DNA of 15,139 nt, from contig JAKAIJ010000036.1 in the NCBI GenBank assembly GCA_021814355.1, positions 1 to 15,139 on the forward strand, in the 5' to 3' direction. Below are positions 7,601 through 14,580 of this stretch, piece by piece (position 1 is the first letter of the stretch; every line of letters starts with the position of its first letter). Origin of the DNA: Acidobacteriota bacterium (GTDB taxonomy: Bacteria > Acidobacteriota > UBA4820 > DSQY01). The position numbers and the translations under genes were made by a program. The notes beneath the pieces were generated by a model. It did no database searches and had not been told where the DNA came from. It worked only from the letters and a program-made list of their open reading frames with translations.

Positions 7601-10555
7601 GAGCTCAGGACCGGCCGCGAGCCGGTGGCCCTGACCGGACCGCTCTCCGAGGGGGGGCTCTACATCCTCTCGGTGACGGCCGCCGACGATAAGGGTCGCA
7701 CCACGACCACCGACACGGAGTTCTACGCCATCGGCGGCGGCTACACCGCCTGGGAGCGCTACGACCACAACCGCATTGACCTGATCCCCGAGAAGAAGAC
7801 CTACCGCCCCGGCGAGACCGCCCGCATCCTGGTGAAGTCGCCCTGGGAGAGAGCCACGGCGCTGCTCACGGTGGAGCGCGAGGGGGTCCGGAGCTACCGT
7901 CCCTTCACCCTCACCTCCACCCAGCAGACCCTCTCGGTTCCGCTGGCCGAGGGCGACATTCCCAACGTCTTCGTCTCCGTGCTCCTCGTGAAGGGGCGCA
8001 CGGGGAACACCCTCGAGAAGGACGGCTCCGATCCCGGCAAGCCCTCCTTCCGCCTGGGCTACGTCGAGCTGAAGGTGGAGAACTCCCGCAAGCGGCTCGC
8101 GGTGGAGGTGGGCTCGGACAGGCAGGAGTACCGCCCCGCCGAGAAAGCCCGGTTCTCCGCCGACGTGAAGGACGCGGACGGCAAGCCGGTGGTGGGCGAG
8201 GTGACGCTCTGGGCGGTGGACTACGGCGTCCTCTCGCTCACGGGCTACAGGACCCCCGACGTCCTGCCCACGGTCTGGGTCCCCAAGGGACTCCAGGTGA
8301 TGAACGTGGACAGCCGCCAGCGCATCGTGAGCCGGCGGGTGCTCACCCCCAAGGGGGCCGAGGAGGGCGGCGGCGGCGGCTACGACACGGGCCCCGGCAC
8401 CCAGGTGCGCAAGGATTTCCGCGTTCTGGCCCACTGGGTGGGCTCGGCGGTCACCGACTCCAAGGGCCACTTCGAGACGGTGGCCTCGCTCCCCGAGTCC
8501 CTCACCACCTTCCGGGTCATGGCGGTGGTGAACGACAAGGCCCACCGCTTCGGCTGGGCCCAGAAGGAGATCCGCGTCAGCAAGCCGCTCCTGCTGACGC
8601 CCGCCTTCCCGCGGTTCCTGGCGCTCCGGGACACGGCGCTCTTCGGCGCGGTGCTCCACAGCCTCCTCAAGGAGCCGGGTTCCGCCCTCGTGACCATGAG
8701 GAGCCTGGACCCGAGCCTCCTGGAGGTGACCGGCGACGGCGCCCGTAGCGTGGAAGTGGCGGCGCAGGGTTCGGCGGAGGTGCGCTTCGCGGTGGCGGCC
8801 AAGGGCGTCGGCAACGCCCGCATCCTCATGACCGCCCGGATGCTCGGGGAGGAGGACGCCTTCGAGGCGGTCCTGCCGGTGAAGATCCTCGCCACGCCCG
8901 AGGTGGTGGCCGCCTACGGCCAGGCCGCCCCCGACGCCAAGGAGACGGTGGAGCTGCCTGGAGGAGTCCTGCCGAACGTGGGCGGCCTGCACCTGGAGCT
9001 CTCGTCCACCGCCATGGTGGGCCTCGGCGAAGGGGCGCGCTACCTCGTGGACTACCCCTACGGCTGCGCCGAGCAGCGCTCCTCCTGCGCACTGGCGCTC
9101 ATGCTCGCGGCGGACCTCGGCGGCGCCTTCAAGCTGCCCGGCATCGCGCCCGAGGAGCTGAAGAAGGTCACCCAGGCCACGCTCAAGGACCTGGAGCAGT
9201 ACCAGTGCGGCGACGGAGGCTTCGTCTACTGGAAGGGCGACCCCTGCTGGTGGACCTCGCCCTATTTGACGAGCTGGGTCCTGCACGTCTTCCAGCGCGG
9301 CCTCGCAATGGGCTACACCGTCTCGCCCGGCGTGATGGACAAGGGCTACCAGTACCTCGAGGAGGCCCTCGGCCGCGAGAAGCCGCCGAACGAGAGCTTC
9401 GTCCCCTGCTACACCGCATGGCAGGCTTTCGCCTGCAAGGTCCTCACGGAGGGCGGACGCACGGAGGACAGCCACCTCGAGCGGCTCTACGGCTACCGCG
9501 ACCGGATGCCGGTTTTCGGGCTCTGCAACCTCTGGGACGCCTACGCGGCCGCGCACCGGACGGGGCCCCAGACCGACGACCTGGCGCGCCGCCTCAAGAA
9601 CGCCATCCTGCCCGAGGGCGGAACCTCGCACGTGGAGGAGCTCTCCGACCCGTACCTGCTCTGGTTCTGGAACAGCAACGTCCGCTCCACCGCCATCGCC
9701 CTGGGCTCGACGGTCCGCAACGGCGACGACGCGGCGCTGGTGCCCGGCATGGTGCGCTGGATGATGAAGGTCCGGCAGAAGGGCCGCTGGGGCAACACCC
9801 AGGAGAACGCCTGGGCCATGGACTCCCTGGTGGATTACTACAAGAAGTACGAGAAGGAGGTCCCCGATTTCACCGCCACCGTGGAGCTGGGGCTCAAGAC
9901 CCTGCTCACGGGGACCTTCCAGGGACGCGACACCGAGGTGCGGTCGGGCGACACGTCCATGGGCGACCTGCTGGGCGCCGGCCGGACCGGGGACCGGCTC
10001 CCGCTTACCTTCAAGCGCCAGGGCACGGGCACCCTCTTCTACGTGGCGCGCCTCACCTACGCCGCGGCGGGCCTGGTCAAAAACCCCATGGACCAGGGCA
10101 TCTACCTCACGCGCAGCTACGCCCCGCTCAAGGGCGGGCCCGCGACCAACAGCTACAAGGCGGGGGACCTGGTGCAGGTGACCCTCTCCTTCAAGCTCAC
10201 CAAGGAGCGGAGGTTCGTGGCCGTCACCGACCCGCTGCCCGCCGGGTTCGAGCCGGTGGAGTCTTGGTTCGCCACCACGGCGCGGGACCTGGTGAAGAGC
10301 CAGGACCAGGACATGGAGGAAAACCAGGGGTGGGTGGAGATCTGGGAGCGCGGCGGCTTCGACCACGTGGAGCGCCACGACGACCGGGTGCTGCTCTTCG
10401 CCACGCGGTTGAGCGAGGGGGAGCACAGCTTCCGGTACGTCGTGCGCGCCACGACGGCCGGGACCTTCCGCACCGAGAGCGCCCACGCCGAGGAGATGTA
10501 CGAGCCCGAGGTGTTCGGCCGCACCGCCACGGACATCGTGGAGGTGAAGCCGTAG
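4667..10555 (+). CDS. Bacterial alpha-2-macroglobulin, thioester-containing (YfhM-like)
   Basis: A 1962-residue envelope protein of the alpha-2-macroglobulin family, thought to trap invading proteases: cleavage of a bait region exposes a thioester that bonds covalently to the attacker. N-terminal signal peptide: Lys-Arg, hydrophobic core, then ALAWA with a likely cut after Ala21. There is no Cys, so no lipobox, unlike E. coli YfhM, which is a lipoprotein. Then come an Ig-like (Big_5-type) domain (about 35-130), a run of MG-type beta domains, a bait-like linker with five Gly (1234-1238) and VRKDFR (1247-1252), the A2M domain (from about 1253), and the thioester site YGCAEQ with Cys1467 and Gln1470. 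The helical thioester domain follows (to about 1800), then a C-terminal receptor-like beta domain. Cys291 and Cys295 form a close pair; Cys1514 and Cys1527 lie in the thioester domain. It is longer than YfhM (about 1650). Start: ATG at 4667 with AGGGGG just upstream. The frame contains no TTA, CTA or TCA codon. Confidence 0.93.
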   Translation: MVKRAVLAVLAAAGVGALAWAVGKPLEVVQSGPQNEIASLAEANEIRVLFSEPMVVLGRIPEPVTAPFFRVNPPIPGSFRWSGTRLLIFTPDHSDRLPYATTYTVTVDASAVSVDGNRLAGPHTFTFTTPTARLLRAEWYRKEGRYDTPAVLALRFNQPVDPRAVAAHVRLAYKPHEWRAPAFQKEVLARLAQVDPGSFVAFQKKVAQTLLAVNSSKPVPFAPAAEWDKKRFPASADLVVLETAEAPPPQAQVLMRLDAALPAVQGRATPGREQEFTFTMEPAFFVGSLHCASQCSVEFYNSVKFRGSVRLEDLYAKVTLADVTEPGAAKPVAQKPYAKSLDEQVDDEEESAYDSTAYGSAGRWGSEFSFNTLGYAMAPARDYLVTVDGSAKSRDGQTLGYTWLGRVENWHKSAFTSFGDPHGVWEKSSGNQLPFYARNLKDVREWVAPVAKEDLVRSTLAVEGFQWPAAYEEYGYLKRNPNPDAKLPPVAPKERDLHPQPDVIQNYGLDLSRALSPAGTGLVWTGLRNGMPIEKSVSVNAGSAEAVVSLVQVTNLGISVKDSPLNTLVFVTTLDTGTPVEGAAVEIRTLENKVFWKGVTGKDGVALAPDTKLRREGGNDWEPQFVVVAEKGGDIGYAVSDWHEGIRHYDFGVRFSEEEAKPRLRGTVFPDRGVYKLGEEVHLKAVLRSDTPKGMALFKKGAAIEVTVEDSRGGEQDKRTLPLSEWGTADWVFALPREAPLGGYSVAAKVDGQGGEVRGSFLVAAYRKPDFRVDVNVGGVDDVAGATLKGVVTGRYLFGGAMSGRPVRWTYTKEELSTVPDAVAEKFPGERYAYLKESWTGEEYRQRGVEIAQKEGVLQADGTLALDLVTDAAAGVPYAYTLEGEVEDVSRQKIAGRASFPVHPAPWYLGLKRPGFFADAKTGVQSEVVAVSPRGEVTAGVSVKATLTQIQWVSVRRAEGGGMYGWECEVRKKEAWSKELRTGREPVALTGPLSEGGLYILSVTAADDKGRTTTTDTEFYAIGGGYTAWERYDHNRIDLIPEKKTYRPGETARILVKSPWERATALLTVEREGVRSYRPFTLTSTQQTLSVPLAEGDIPNVFVSVLLVKGRTGNTLEKDGSDPGKPSFRLGYVELKVENSRKRLAVEVGSDRQEYRPAEKARFSADVKDADGKPVVGEVTLWAVDYGVLSLTGYRTPDVLPTVWVPKGLQVMNVDSRQRIVSRRVLTPKGAEEGGGGGYDTGPGTQVRKDFRVLAHWVGSAVTDSKGHFETVASLPESLTTFRVMAVVNDKAHRFGWAQKEIRVSKPLLLTPAFPRFLALRDTALFGAVLHSLLKEPGSALVTMRSLDPSLLEVTGDGARSVEVAAQGSAEVRFAVAAKGVGNARILMTARMLGEEDAFEAVLPVKILATPEVVAAYGQAAPDAKETVELPGGVLPNVGGLHLELSSTAMVGLGEGARYLVDYPYGCAEQRSSCALALMLAADLGGAFKLPGIAPEELKKVTQATLKDLEQYQCGDGGFVYWKGDPCWWTSPYLTSWVLHVFQRGLAMGYTVSPGVMDKGYQYLEEALGREKPPNESFVPCYTAWQAFACKVLTEGGRTEDSHLERLYGYRDRMPVFGLCNLWDAYAAAHRTGPQTDDLARRLKNAILPEGGTSHVEELSDPYLLWFWNSNVRSTAIALGSTVRNGDDAALVPGMVRWMMKVRQKGRWGNTQENAWAMDSLVDYYKKYEKEVPDFTATVELGLKTLLTGTFQGRDTEVRSGDTSMGDLLGAGRTGDRLPLTFKRQGTGTLFYVARLTYAAAGLVKNPMDQGIYLTRSYAPLKGGPATNSYKAGDLVQVTLSFKLTKERRFVAVTDPLPAGFEPVESWFATTARDLVKSQDQDMEENQGWVEIWERGGFDHVERHDDRVLLFATRLSEGEHSFRYVVRATTAGTFRTESAHAEEMYEPEVFGRTATDIVEVKP

Positions 10556-10644
10556 GAGGCGGGCGCGCGAAGGGCGGCGGCGCGATGGGGAAGACCGGAG
10601 CGCGGGCGCGGCGTTGTCATCCTGCCCGCGGCGCCCCGCTTGAA

Positions 10645-10678
10645 GCCGTCTTCCCGACGGCGGAGGCAAGGAGGTGAT
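10645..10678 (+). promoter_or_regulatory. Hairpin followed by a strong Shine-Dalgarno site
   Basis: In the 128-base gap after the macroglobulin stop, GCCGTC-TTCCC-GACGGC (10645-10661) forms a 6-base-pair hairpin. Six bases later comes AAGGAGGTGAT (10668-10678), a near-complete complement to the usual 16S rRNA 3' end, 5 bases before the ATG at 10684. This is by far the strongest ribosome-binding site in the window and supports the start of the small membrane protein. The hairpin lacks a T-run and is unlikely to terminate transcription. Confidence 0.55.
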
Positions 10679-10683
10679 TACCC

Positions 10684-10896
10684 ATGGCGGACGGTGAACC
10701 GAGCGCGAGACGACGGCCCTTCACGCTCCTGGCGGTGCTTTTTCTGGCGGTGATCTGTGTGCTCCACGTGGCGCGCCTCTTCCTGGGCGTTTCCGTGGTG
10801 GTGGGAGGGCGCGAGGTCGCCGTGTGGTTCAGCGCGCCCGCGGCACTCTTCACGGGTACGCTCGCGTTTCTGGTCTGGCGCGAGTCTCGCCGGTGA
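10684..10896 (+). CDS. Small two-helix membrane protein of unknown function
   Basis: A 70-residue protein. A short basic N-terminus (ARRRPF, about 8-13) is followed by a hydrophobic helix (about 14-36), a short polar hairpin (VVGGREV), a second helix (about 46-64) and a basic end (WRESRR). By the positive-inside rule both ends face the cytoplasm. The layout recalls a widespread group of tiny uncharacterised membrane proteins ending in 'LxWRExR', but I cannot name a family. The start is fixed by an excellent ribosome-binding site. The stop is 10 bases before the GTG of the response regulator, so both are probably made from one transcript. A role as membrane partner or sensor-like helper for the regulator is possible only by position. 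Confidence 0.78.
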   Translation: MADGEPSARRRPFTLLAVLFLAVICVLHVARLFLGVSVVVGGREVAVWFSAPAALFTGTLAFLVWRESRR

Positions 10897-10906
10897 GGGG
10901 GCGCGG

Positions 10907-11320
10907 GTGACGGAGCCGCCGGCCTCGCCGAAGAAGATCCTGGTCATCGAGGACTCGGAGCTGCTCCACCAGCTCTATGACCTGGTCCTCATACGCTTCC
11001 GCCACGCGGGGGCGCGGGTGCTCCACGCCCGCAACGGCCAGGAGGGGCTCGACCTCCTCGCCCGCCACCCCGACACCGACGTGATCCTCCTCGACATCGT
11101 CATGCCCGTGATGGACGGACTGGAGTTCTTGAGGGTCCGGCGCGAAAGGCACCTCGCCGAAAAAACCCCTGTCATCCTCTGCACGACCAAGGGCCGCGAG
11201 GAGGACATCCGGCGCGGCTTGGCCGAGGGGGCCGACGCCTACCTCACCAAGCCCATCCAGCCCGCCGAGGTCGCCGCCGAAATCCAGCGGCTCCTGGCTC
11301 CGCGCGCCGGCAAGGGATGA
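10907..11320 (+). CDS. Single-domain (CheY-like) response regulator
   Basis: A 137-residue protein consisting of one receiver domain and no output domain. Visible catalytic residues are the acidic pair Glu15-Asp16 (LVIEDSELL), the phospho-acceptor Asp63 in LLDIVMPVMDG, Thr93 in VILCTTKG, and Lys115 in YLTKP. All key residues are intact, so it should accept phosphate from a histidine kinase and act through protein contacts rather than by binding DNA. Start: GTG at 10907 after GAGGGG (10895-10900), giving a 9-residue lead before the first strand. There is no ATG in a suitable place. No histidine kinase is encoded in this window, so the partner is elsewhere. It lies 10 bases after the small membrane protein and 1 base before the next gene, a tight operon arrangement between the macroglobulin and pbpC. 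Its frame contains no TTA, CTA or TCA codons. Confidence 0.9.
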   Translation: MTEPPASPKKILVIEDSELLHQLYDLVLIRFRHAGARVLHARNGQEGLDLLARHPDTDVILLDIVMPVMDGLEFLRVRRERHLAEKTPVILCTTKGREEDIRRGLAEGADAYLTKPIQPAEVAAEIQRLLAPRAGKG

Positions 11321-11321
11321 A

Positions 11322-12002
11322 ATGTGGTATTCGGTGGACGTCCGGAACCTCCGGTACGCCGAGCTCTGGCGCATCGCGCCGGGGGCGGGCTTCCTAGTGG
11401 CGGCGGTGCTCAAGACCCTGCGCGTTCCCCTGAAGATGGACGCGGGGGTCACGATGGTGGAGGCGCTGACGCGGCCCGACCGGGTGGCGGTGGACGGGGA
11501 GATCCTCGAGGCGCTCGACCGGGAAGAGGCGTCGTTCCACCGGGCCGGTTTCCGGCGGCTCTTCTACTACACCGTGCCCCTGCGGGGCGCGGGCCAGCGG
11601 GCCTGCGCGGCGGCGCTGCTCAGCAGCGACGGTCTGACCCTCGGACAGACGCTCTTTGCCGAGAAGAGAACCCCTCAGCGCACGGTGCGGCGGGTGCAGT
11701 CCAACTGCCTCTCCCGGATGGGGGACGGGGGGTTCCTCGGGGTCAGCTCCGGCCGGCGGCGCATGGACCCTCCACCCGAGTTCCACGGGGAGAATCTCCC
11801 CGGTCGCTCCCCCGAAGCGCTCTACGCCCGCCACCGGGAGCGGCTCTCGGCTTACGACCGGGCGCGGCCCGTGGCCCTGCGCGAATCCGAGGTGGAGCGG
11901 TTCATTGTGGAGATCGAGAACCGCGTCGTCCGCTTCCACGCGAACCGCGGCGTCTACGTGCCGCAGGAGGACTCCACCGGAACCGCCATCACCCCCTCTT
12001 GA
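11322..12002 (+). CDS. Uncharacterised 226-residue protein
   Basis: I do not recognise this protein with confidence. It is predicted to be soluble: one moderately hydrophobic stretch (GAGFLVAAVLKTLRV, about 21-35) is too weak for a sure membrane helix. The N-terminal half has mixed alpha/beta character (ALDREEASFHRAGFRRLFYY at about 64-83). The second half contains SRMGDGGFLGVSSG (about 130-143), a PPPEF segment, ALYARHRERLSAYDRARP (about 165-182) and a helix ESEVERFIVEIENRVVRFHA (about 187-206). The 'DG-x-x-L/G ... PP ... LY-x-RH-x-x-RL' pattern recalls orphan proteins from large-genome bacteria, but this is recollection and not a match. Start: ATG at 11322, 1 base after the response-regulator stop, with AAGGGA (11312-11317) as ribosome-binding site. 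The position suggests a role with the regulator or with PbpC. It is the only gene of this operon whose frame includes a CTA codon (near 11391). Confidence 0.75.
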   Translation: MWYSVDVRNLRYAELWRIAPGAGFLVAAVLKTLRVPLKMDAGVTMVEALTRPDRVAVDGEILEALDREEASFHRAGFRRLFYYTVPLRGAGQRACAAALLSSDGLTLGQTLFAEKRTPQRTVRRVQSNCLSRMGDGGFLGVSSGRRRMDPPPEFHGENLPGRSPEALYARHRERLSAYDRARPVALRESEVERFIVEIENRVVRFHANRGVYVPQEDSTGTAITPS

Positions 12003-12060
12003 TGAGGGACGGGCGCAGGCCGGCTGCGGGAGTTCCTCCCTCCAGGATGAAGCAGTGACG

Positions 12061-14538
12061 ATGGTGCGTGGCCTCAAGCCGCTCTTCCAGGCCCTCCCGG
12101 CCGCCTTGGCGGGTTTTCTGCGTCGGCCGGGAAGGTCCGTGGGGCGCCGGGCGGAAGAGGTCGGCCCGCCGGGGTTCCGTTGGCTTTACGGGCGTAGAGG
12201 TTCGCCGCTTCGCCGCGCCCTCGTCCTCGGCGCCCTCGTTTTGGCGGCGTTGGCCGCATGGGTGCGCTTCGGCCCCCTCCCCGAGGGATTCCTGGAGCCC
12301 GCTCCCCACCGCTCGGCGCGGGTGGTGGACCGGCGCGGCAGGCTCCTCTATGAAGCGCTCTCGGAGCGCGAGGCCCGCAGCGCCTGGCTCGGTCCCGGCG
12401 AACTGCCGCCGGTCCTGGTCCAGGCGACGCTGGCGGCGGAGGACCACCGCTTCTACCGCCACCCCGGGTTGGACCCCCTGGCCCTGGCCCGCGCCGCGTG
12501 GCACGACCTCCGGGCCCTGCGGGTCGTGGAGGGGGGGTCCACCCTCACCCAGCAGGCGGTGAAGCTCCTCACCGCGCGGCGAAGGACCCTCGGGGGAAAG
12601 CTCCGCGAGATGGTCCTGGCCTTGAGGGTGGAGCACCGGCTCGCGAAGGGCGAAATCCTGGCGCTCTACCTGAACCTGGCCCCTTACGGCAATCAGTACG
12701 CGGGCGCCCGGGCCGCGGCCCTCGGCTATTTCGGGACGCCCGTTTCGAACCTCACGCCGGCGCAGGCGGCCTTCCTGGCGGGCCTGCCCCAGAGCCCCAC
12801 GGCCTTCGATCCCTATCGCCGCCTGCCCGCCGCCGTGGCCCGCCAGCGCGAGGTTCTTTCCCGCATGCACAGGCTCGGTTACCTGGACGGGGCCTCCTAC
12901 CAGCGGGCGCGGGAGGAGCGGCTCGTCTTCCGCCGCGTGGGCCGCCCCTTCGAGGCGCCCCACTTCGTCCAGAAGGTCCTCGCGGAGGCGGGGGAGTCGC
13001 CCCCGGGGGCGCTGCGGACCACCCTGGACCTGGACCTCCAGCGGGAGGTGGAGGGAATCCTCTCCGTCCAGCGGCCGTACCTGTCGGCTCACGGGGCGAA
13101 CAACGCGGCCGTGGTGGTCCTCGACAACGCGCGCGGCGAATGGCTCGCCTGGGAGGGTTCCGGAGACTTCTTCGACCCCGCCCACGGCGGCGCCATTGAC
13201 GGCGCGGCGACGCCGCGCCAGCCGGGGTCGGCCCTCAAGCCCTTCACGTACGCCCTCGCCTTCGAGAAGGGGTACACCCCCGCCTCGGTCCTGCCCGACG
13301 TCCCGAGCCACTTCCCCACCGCGGAGCCCGGGATCGCCTATAGTCCGCGAAACTACGACGGGGCCTTCCGGGGGCCGCTGCGCGCGCGCAAGGCGCTGGG
13401 GGGGTCGGTGAACGTGCCCGCCGTCTGGCTGCTCTCCAAGGTGGGGGTGGCCGACCTGCTTGATGTCCTGCGGGGGTGCGGACTCACGAGCCTCGACCGG
13501 ACCGCCGATTACTACGGCTACGGCCTCACCCTTGGCGATGCGGAGGTGCGCCTGGACGAGCTGGCGGCGGCTTACGCGGTTCTCGCCCGGGGGGGGCGCA
13601 CCCTGAGGCCACGGTCGCTGTTGCCGCCCGGGGGGGCGCCGGAGCCGGGAGGTCCGGAGGGGCGCGGCGTCCGGCGGGCGTTCTCGGCGGAGGCCGCCTT
13701 TTACGTGACCGACATCCTCTCGGACCCGGAGGCGCGGGCCTTTATCTTCGGCCGCGGCGGCTCCCTCGACCTTCCCTTCCCGGTGGCCGTCAAGACGGGG
13801 ACCTCGCAGGCGTACCGGGACAATTGGACCCTCGGTTACACCCGCGAGGTGACGGTGGGGGTCTGGGTGGGGAACTTCGACCGGTCCCCCCTGGTGGGTT
13901 CCTCGGGGATCACGGGGGCGGGGCCCATCTTCAACGCCGTGATGCAGGCCGCACAGACGCGCGTGCTGGGGCGTTTCCCGGGGCCCGCCGATCCGCCGCT
14001 GGCCCAGCCGCCCCCCGGGGTCGAGCCAGTCAGCCTCTGCGCCCTCTCGGGGCTCCGTGCGGGGCCGGCGTGCCCCTCCACGGTGGTCGAGCGGCTCGCC
14101 CCGGAGGGGGTGCCGCCACCGTGCAGCTGGCACGCCGGGTCCGCCGCCGGCTCCGAGGTCGCCTGGCCCGCCGAATACCAGGGCTGGGCCCGGGCCCGGG
14201 GGCGCGCCGGAGGAGCAGAGGAGCGGGCGCCCAGCGCGGCGTCCTCCCGCCCGCGCTCCGCCGGTCCCCGGAGCCCAGAGGGATTCGCGGTCTCCAACCC
14301 TCCCGAGGGCGCCATCTATCTTCTCGATCCCACGTTGCGCGCCGAGTTCCAGGCTCTGCCGCTGCGGGTCGCCGCCGGAGGGCCTTCCCGCGAGGTGGTC
14401 TGGAGCGTGGACGGCCGAGAGGTGGGCCGCTGCCGGTCGGACCAGGCGCTGGAGTGGCCGCTCGTCCGCGGGGACCACCGCGTGGAGGTCCGGGACGGGA
14501 CGGGGCTGCGGAGCGTTGCCACCTTCCGGGTGAAGTGA
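12061..14538 (+). CDS. pbpC: Penicillin-binding protein 1C, bifunctional glycosyltransferase/transpeptidase
   Basis: An 825-residue class A PBP that polymerises lipid II into glycan and cross-links it on the outer face of the inner membrane. Order: an Arg-rich cytoplasmic tail (1-50), transmembrane helix (about 51-68), GT51 glycosyltransferase domain with catalytic Glu127 in AAEDHRFYRHPG and GGSTLTQQ, then the transpeptidase domain with the active-site motif SALK (Ser390, Lys393), SVN (449-451) and KTG (578-580). A low-complexity Arg/Ala/Gly linker (about 714-740) leads to a C-terminal BiPBP_C domain (about 740-825), the hallmark of PbpC. E. coli PbpC is 770 residues; the excess lies in the cytoplasmic tail and linker. 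Start: ATG at 12061. GTG at 12055, with AGGA 7 bases before it (12044-12047), is an in-frame alternative. It follows the unknown gene after 58 bases. In many proteobacteria this gene is directly beside the alpha-2-macroglobulin gene; here three genes separate them. Confidence 0.95.
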   Translation: MVRGLKPLFQALPAALAGFLRRPGRSVGRRAEEVGPPGFRWLYGRRGSPLRRALVLGALVLAALAAWVRFGPLPEGFLEPAPHRSARVVDRRGRLLYEALSEREARSAWLGPGELPPVLVQATLAAEDHRFYRHPGLDPLALARAAWHDLRALRVVEGGSTLTQQAVKLLTARRRTLGGKLREMVLALRVEHRLAKGEILALYLNLAPYGNQYAGARAAALGYFGTPVSNLTPAQAAFLAGLPQSPTAFDPYRRLPAAVARQREVLSRMHRLGYLDGASYQRAREERLVFRRVGRPFEAPHFVQKVLAEAGESPPGALRTTLDLDLQREVEGILSVQRPYLSAHGANNAAVVVLDNARGEWLAWEGSGDFFDPAHGGAIDGAATPRQPGSALKPFTYALAFEKGYTPASVLPDVPSHFPTAEPGIAYSPRNYDGAFRGPLRARKALGGSVNVPAVWLLSKVGVADLLDVLRGCGLTSLDRTADYYGYGLTLGDAEVRLDELAAAYAVLARGGRTLRPRSLLPPGGAPEPGGPEGRGVRRAFSAEAAFYVTDILSDPEARAFIFGRGGSLDLPFPVAVKTGTSQAYRDNWTLGYTREVTVGVWVGNFDRSPLVGSSGITGAGPIFNAVMQAAQTRVLGRFPGPADPPLAQPPPGVEPVSLCALSGLRAGPACPSTVVERLAPEGVPPPCSWHAGSAAGSEVAWPAEYQGWARARGRAGGAEERAPSAASSRPRSAGPRSPEGFAVSNPPEGAIYLLDPTLRAEFQALPLRVAAGGPSREVVWSVDGREVGRCRSDQALEWPLVRGDHRVEVRDGTGLRSVATFRVK

Positions 14539-14580
14539 GTGCGGGGCCTCTCTCAACGTAAGACCCTGGGATTCTCGGGT

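Noticed and set aside
5080..7692. An 870-codon + strand open frame in another frame within the macroglobulin gene
   Set aside because: Arg/Gly/Pro-rich frame-shifted reading of the real gene; no motif and no start signal.
7000..9100. Frameshift or split gene within the macroglobulin
   Set aside because: The frame is continuous and the domain order from signal peptide to C-terminal domain is complete.
4484..10669. A 2061-codon open frame on the minus strand opposite the macroglobulin
   Set aside because: Its codons are exactly aligned with the sense codons, so it is open only because the sense gene lacks TTA, CTA and TCA. The product is His/Arg/Gly/Leu-rich nonsense with no domains.
11656..12060. 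N-terminal extension of the pbpC frame by 135 codons
   Set aside because: Overlaps the unknown gene in another frame with Pro/Arg/Ser-rich sequence; PbpC architecture begins at about 12055-12061.
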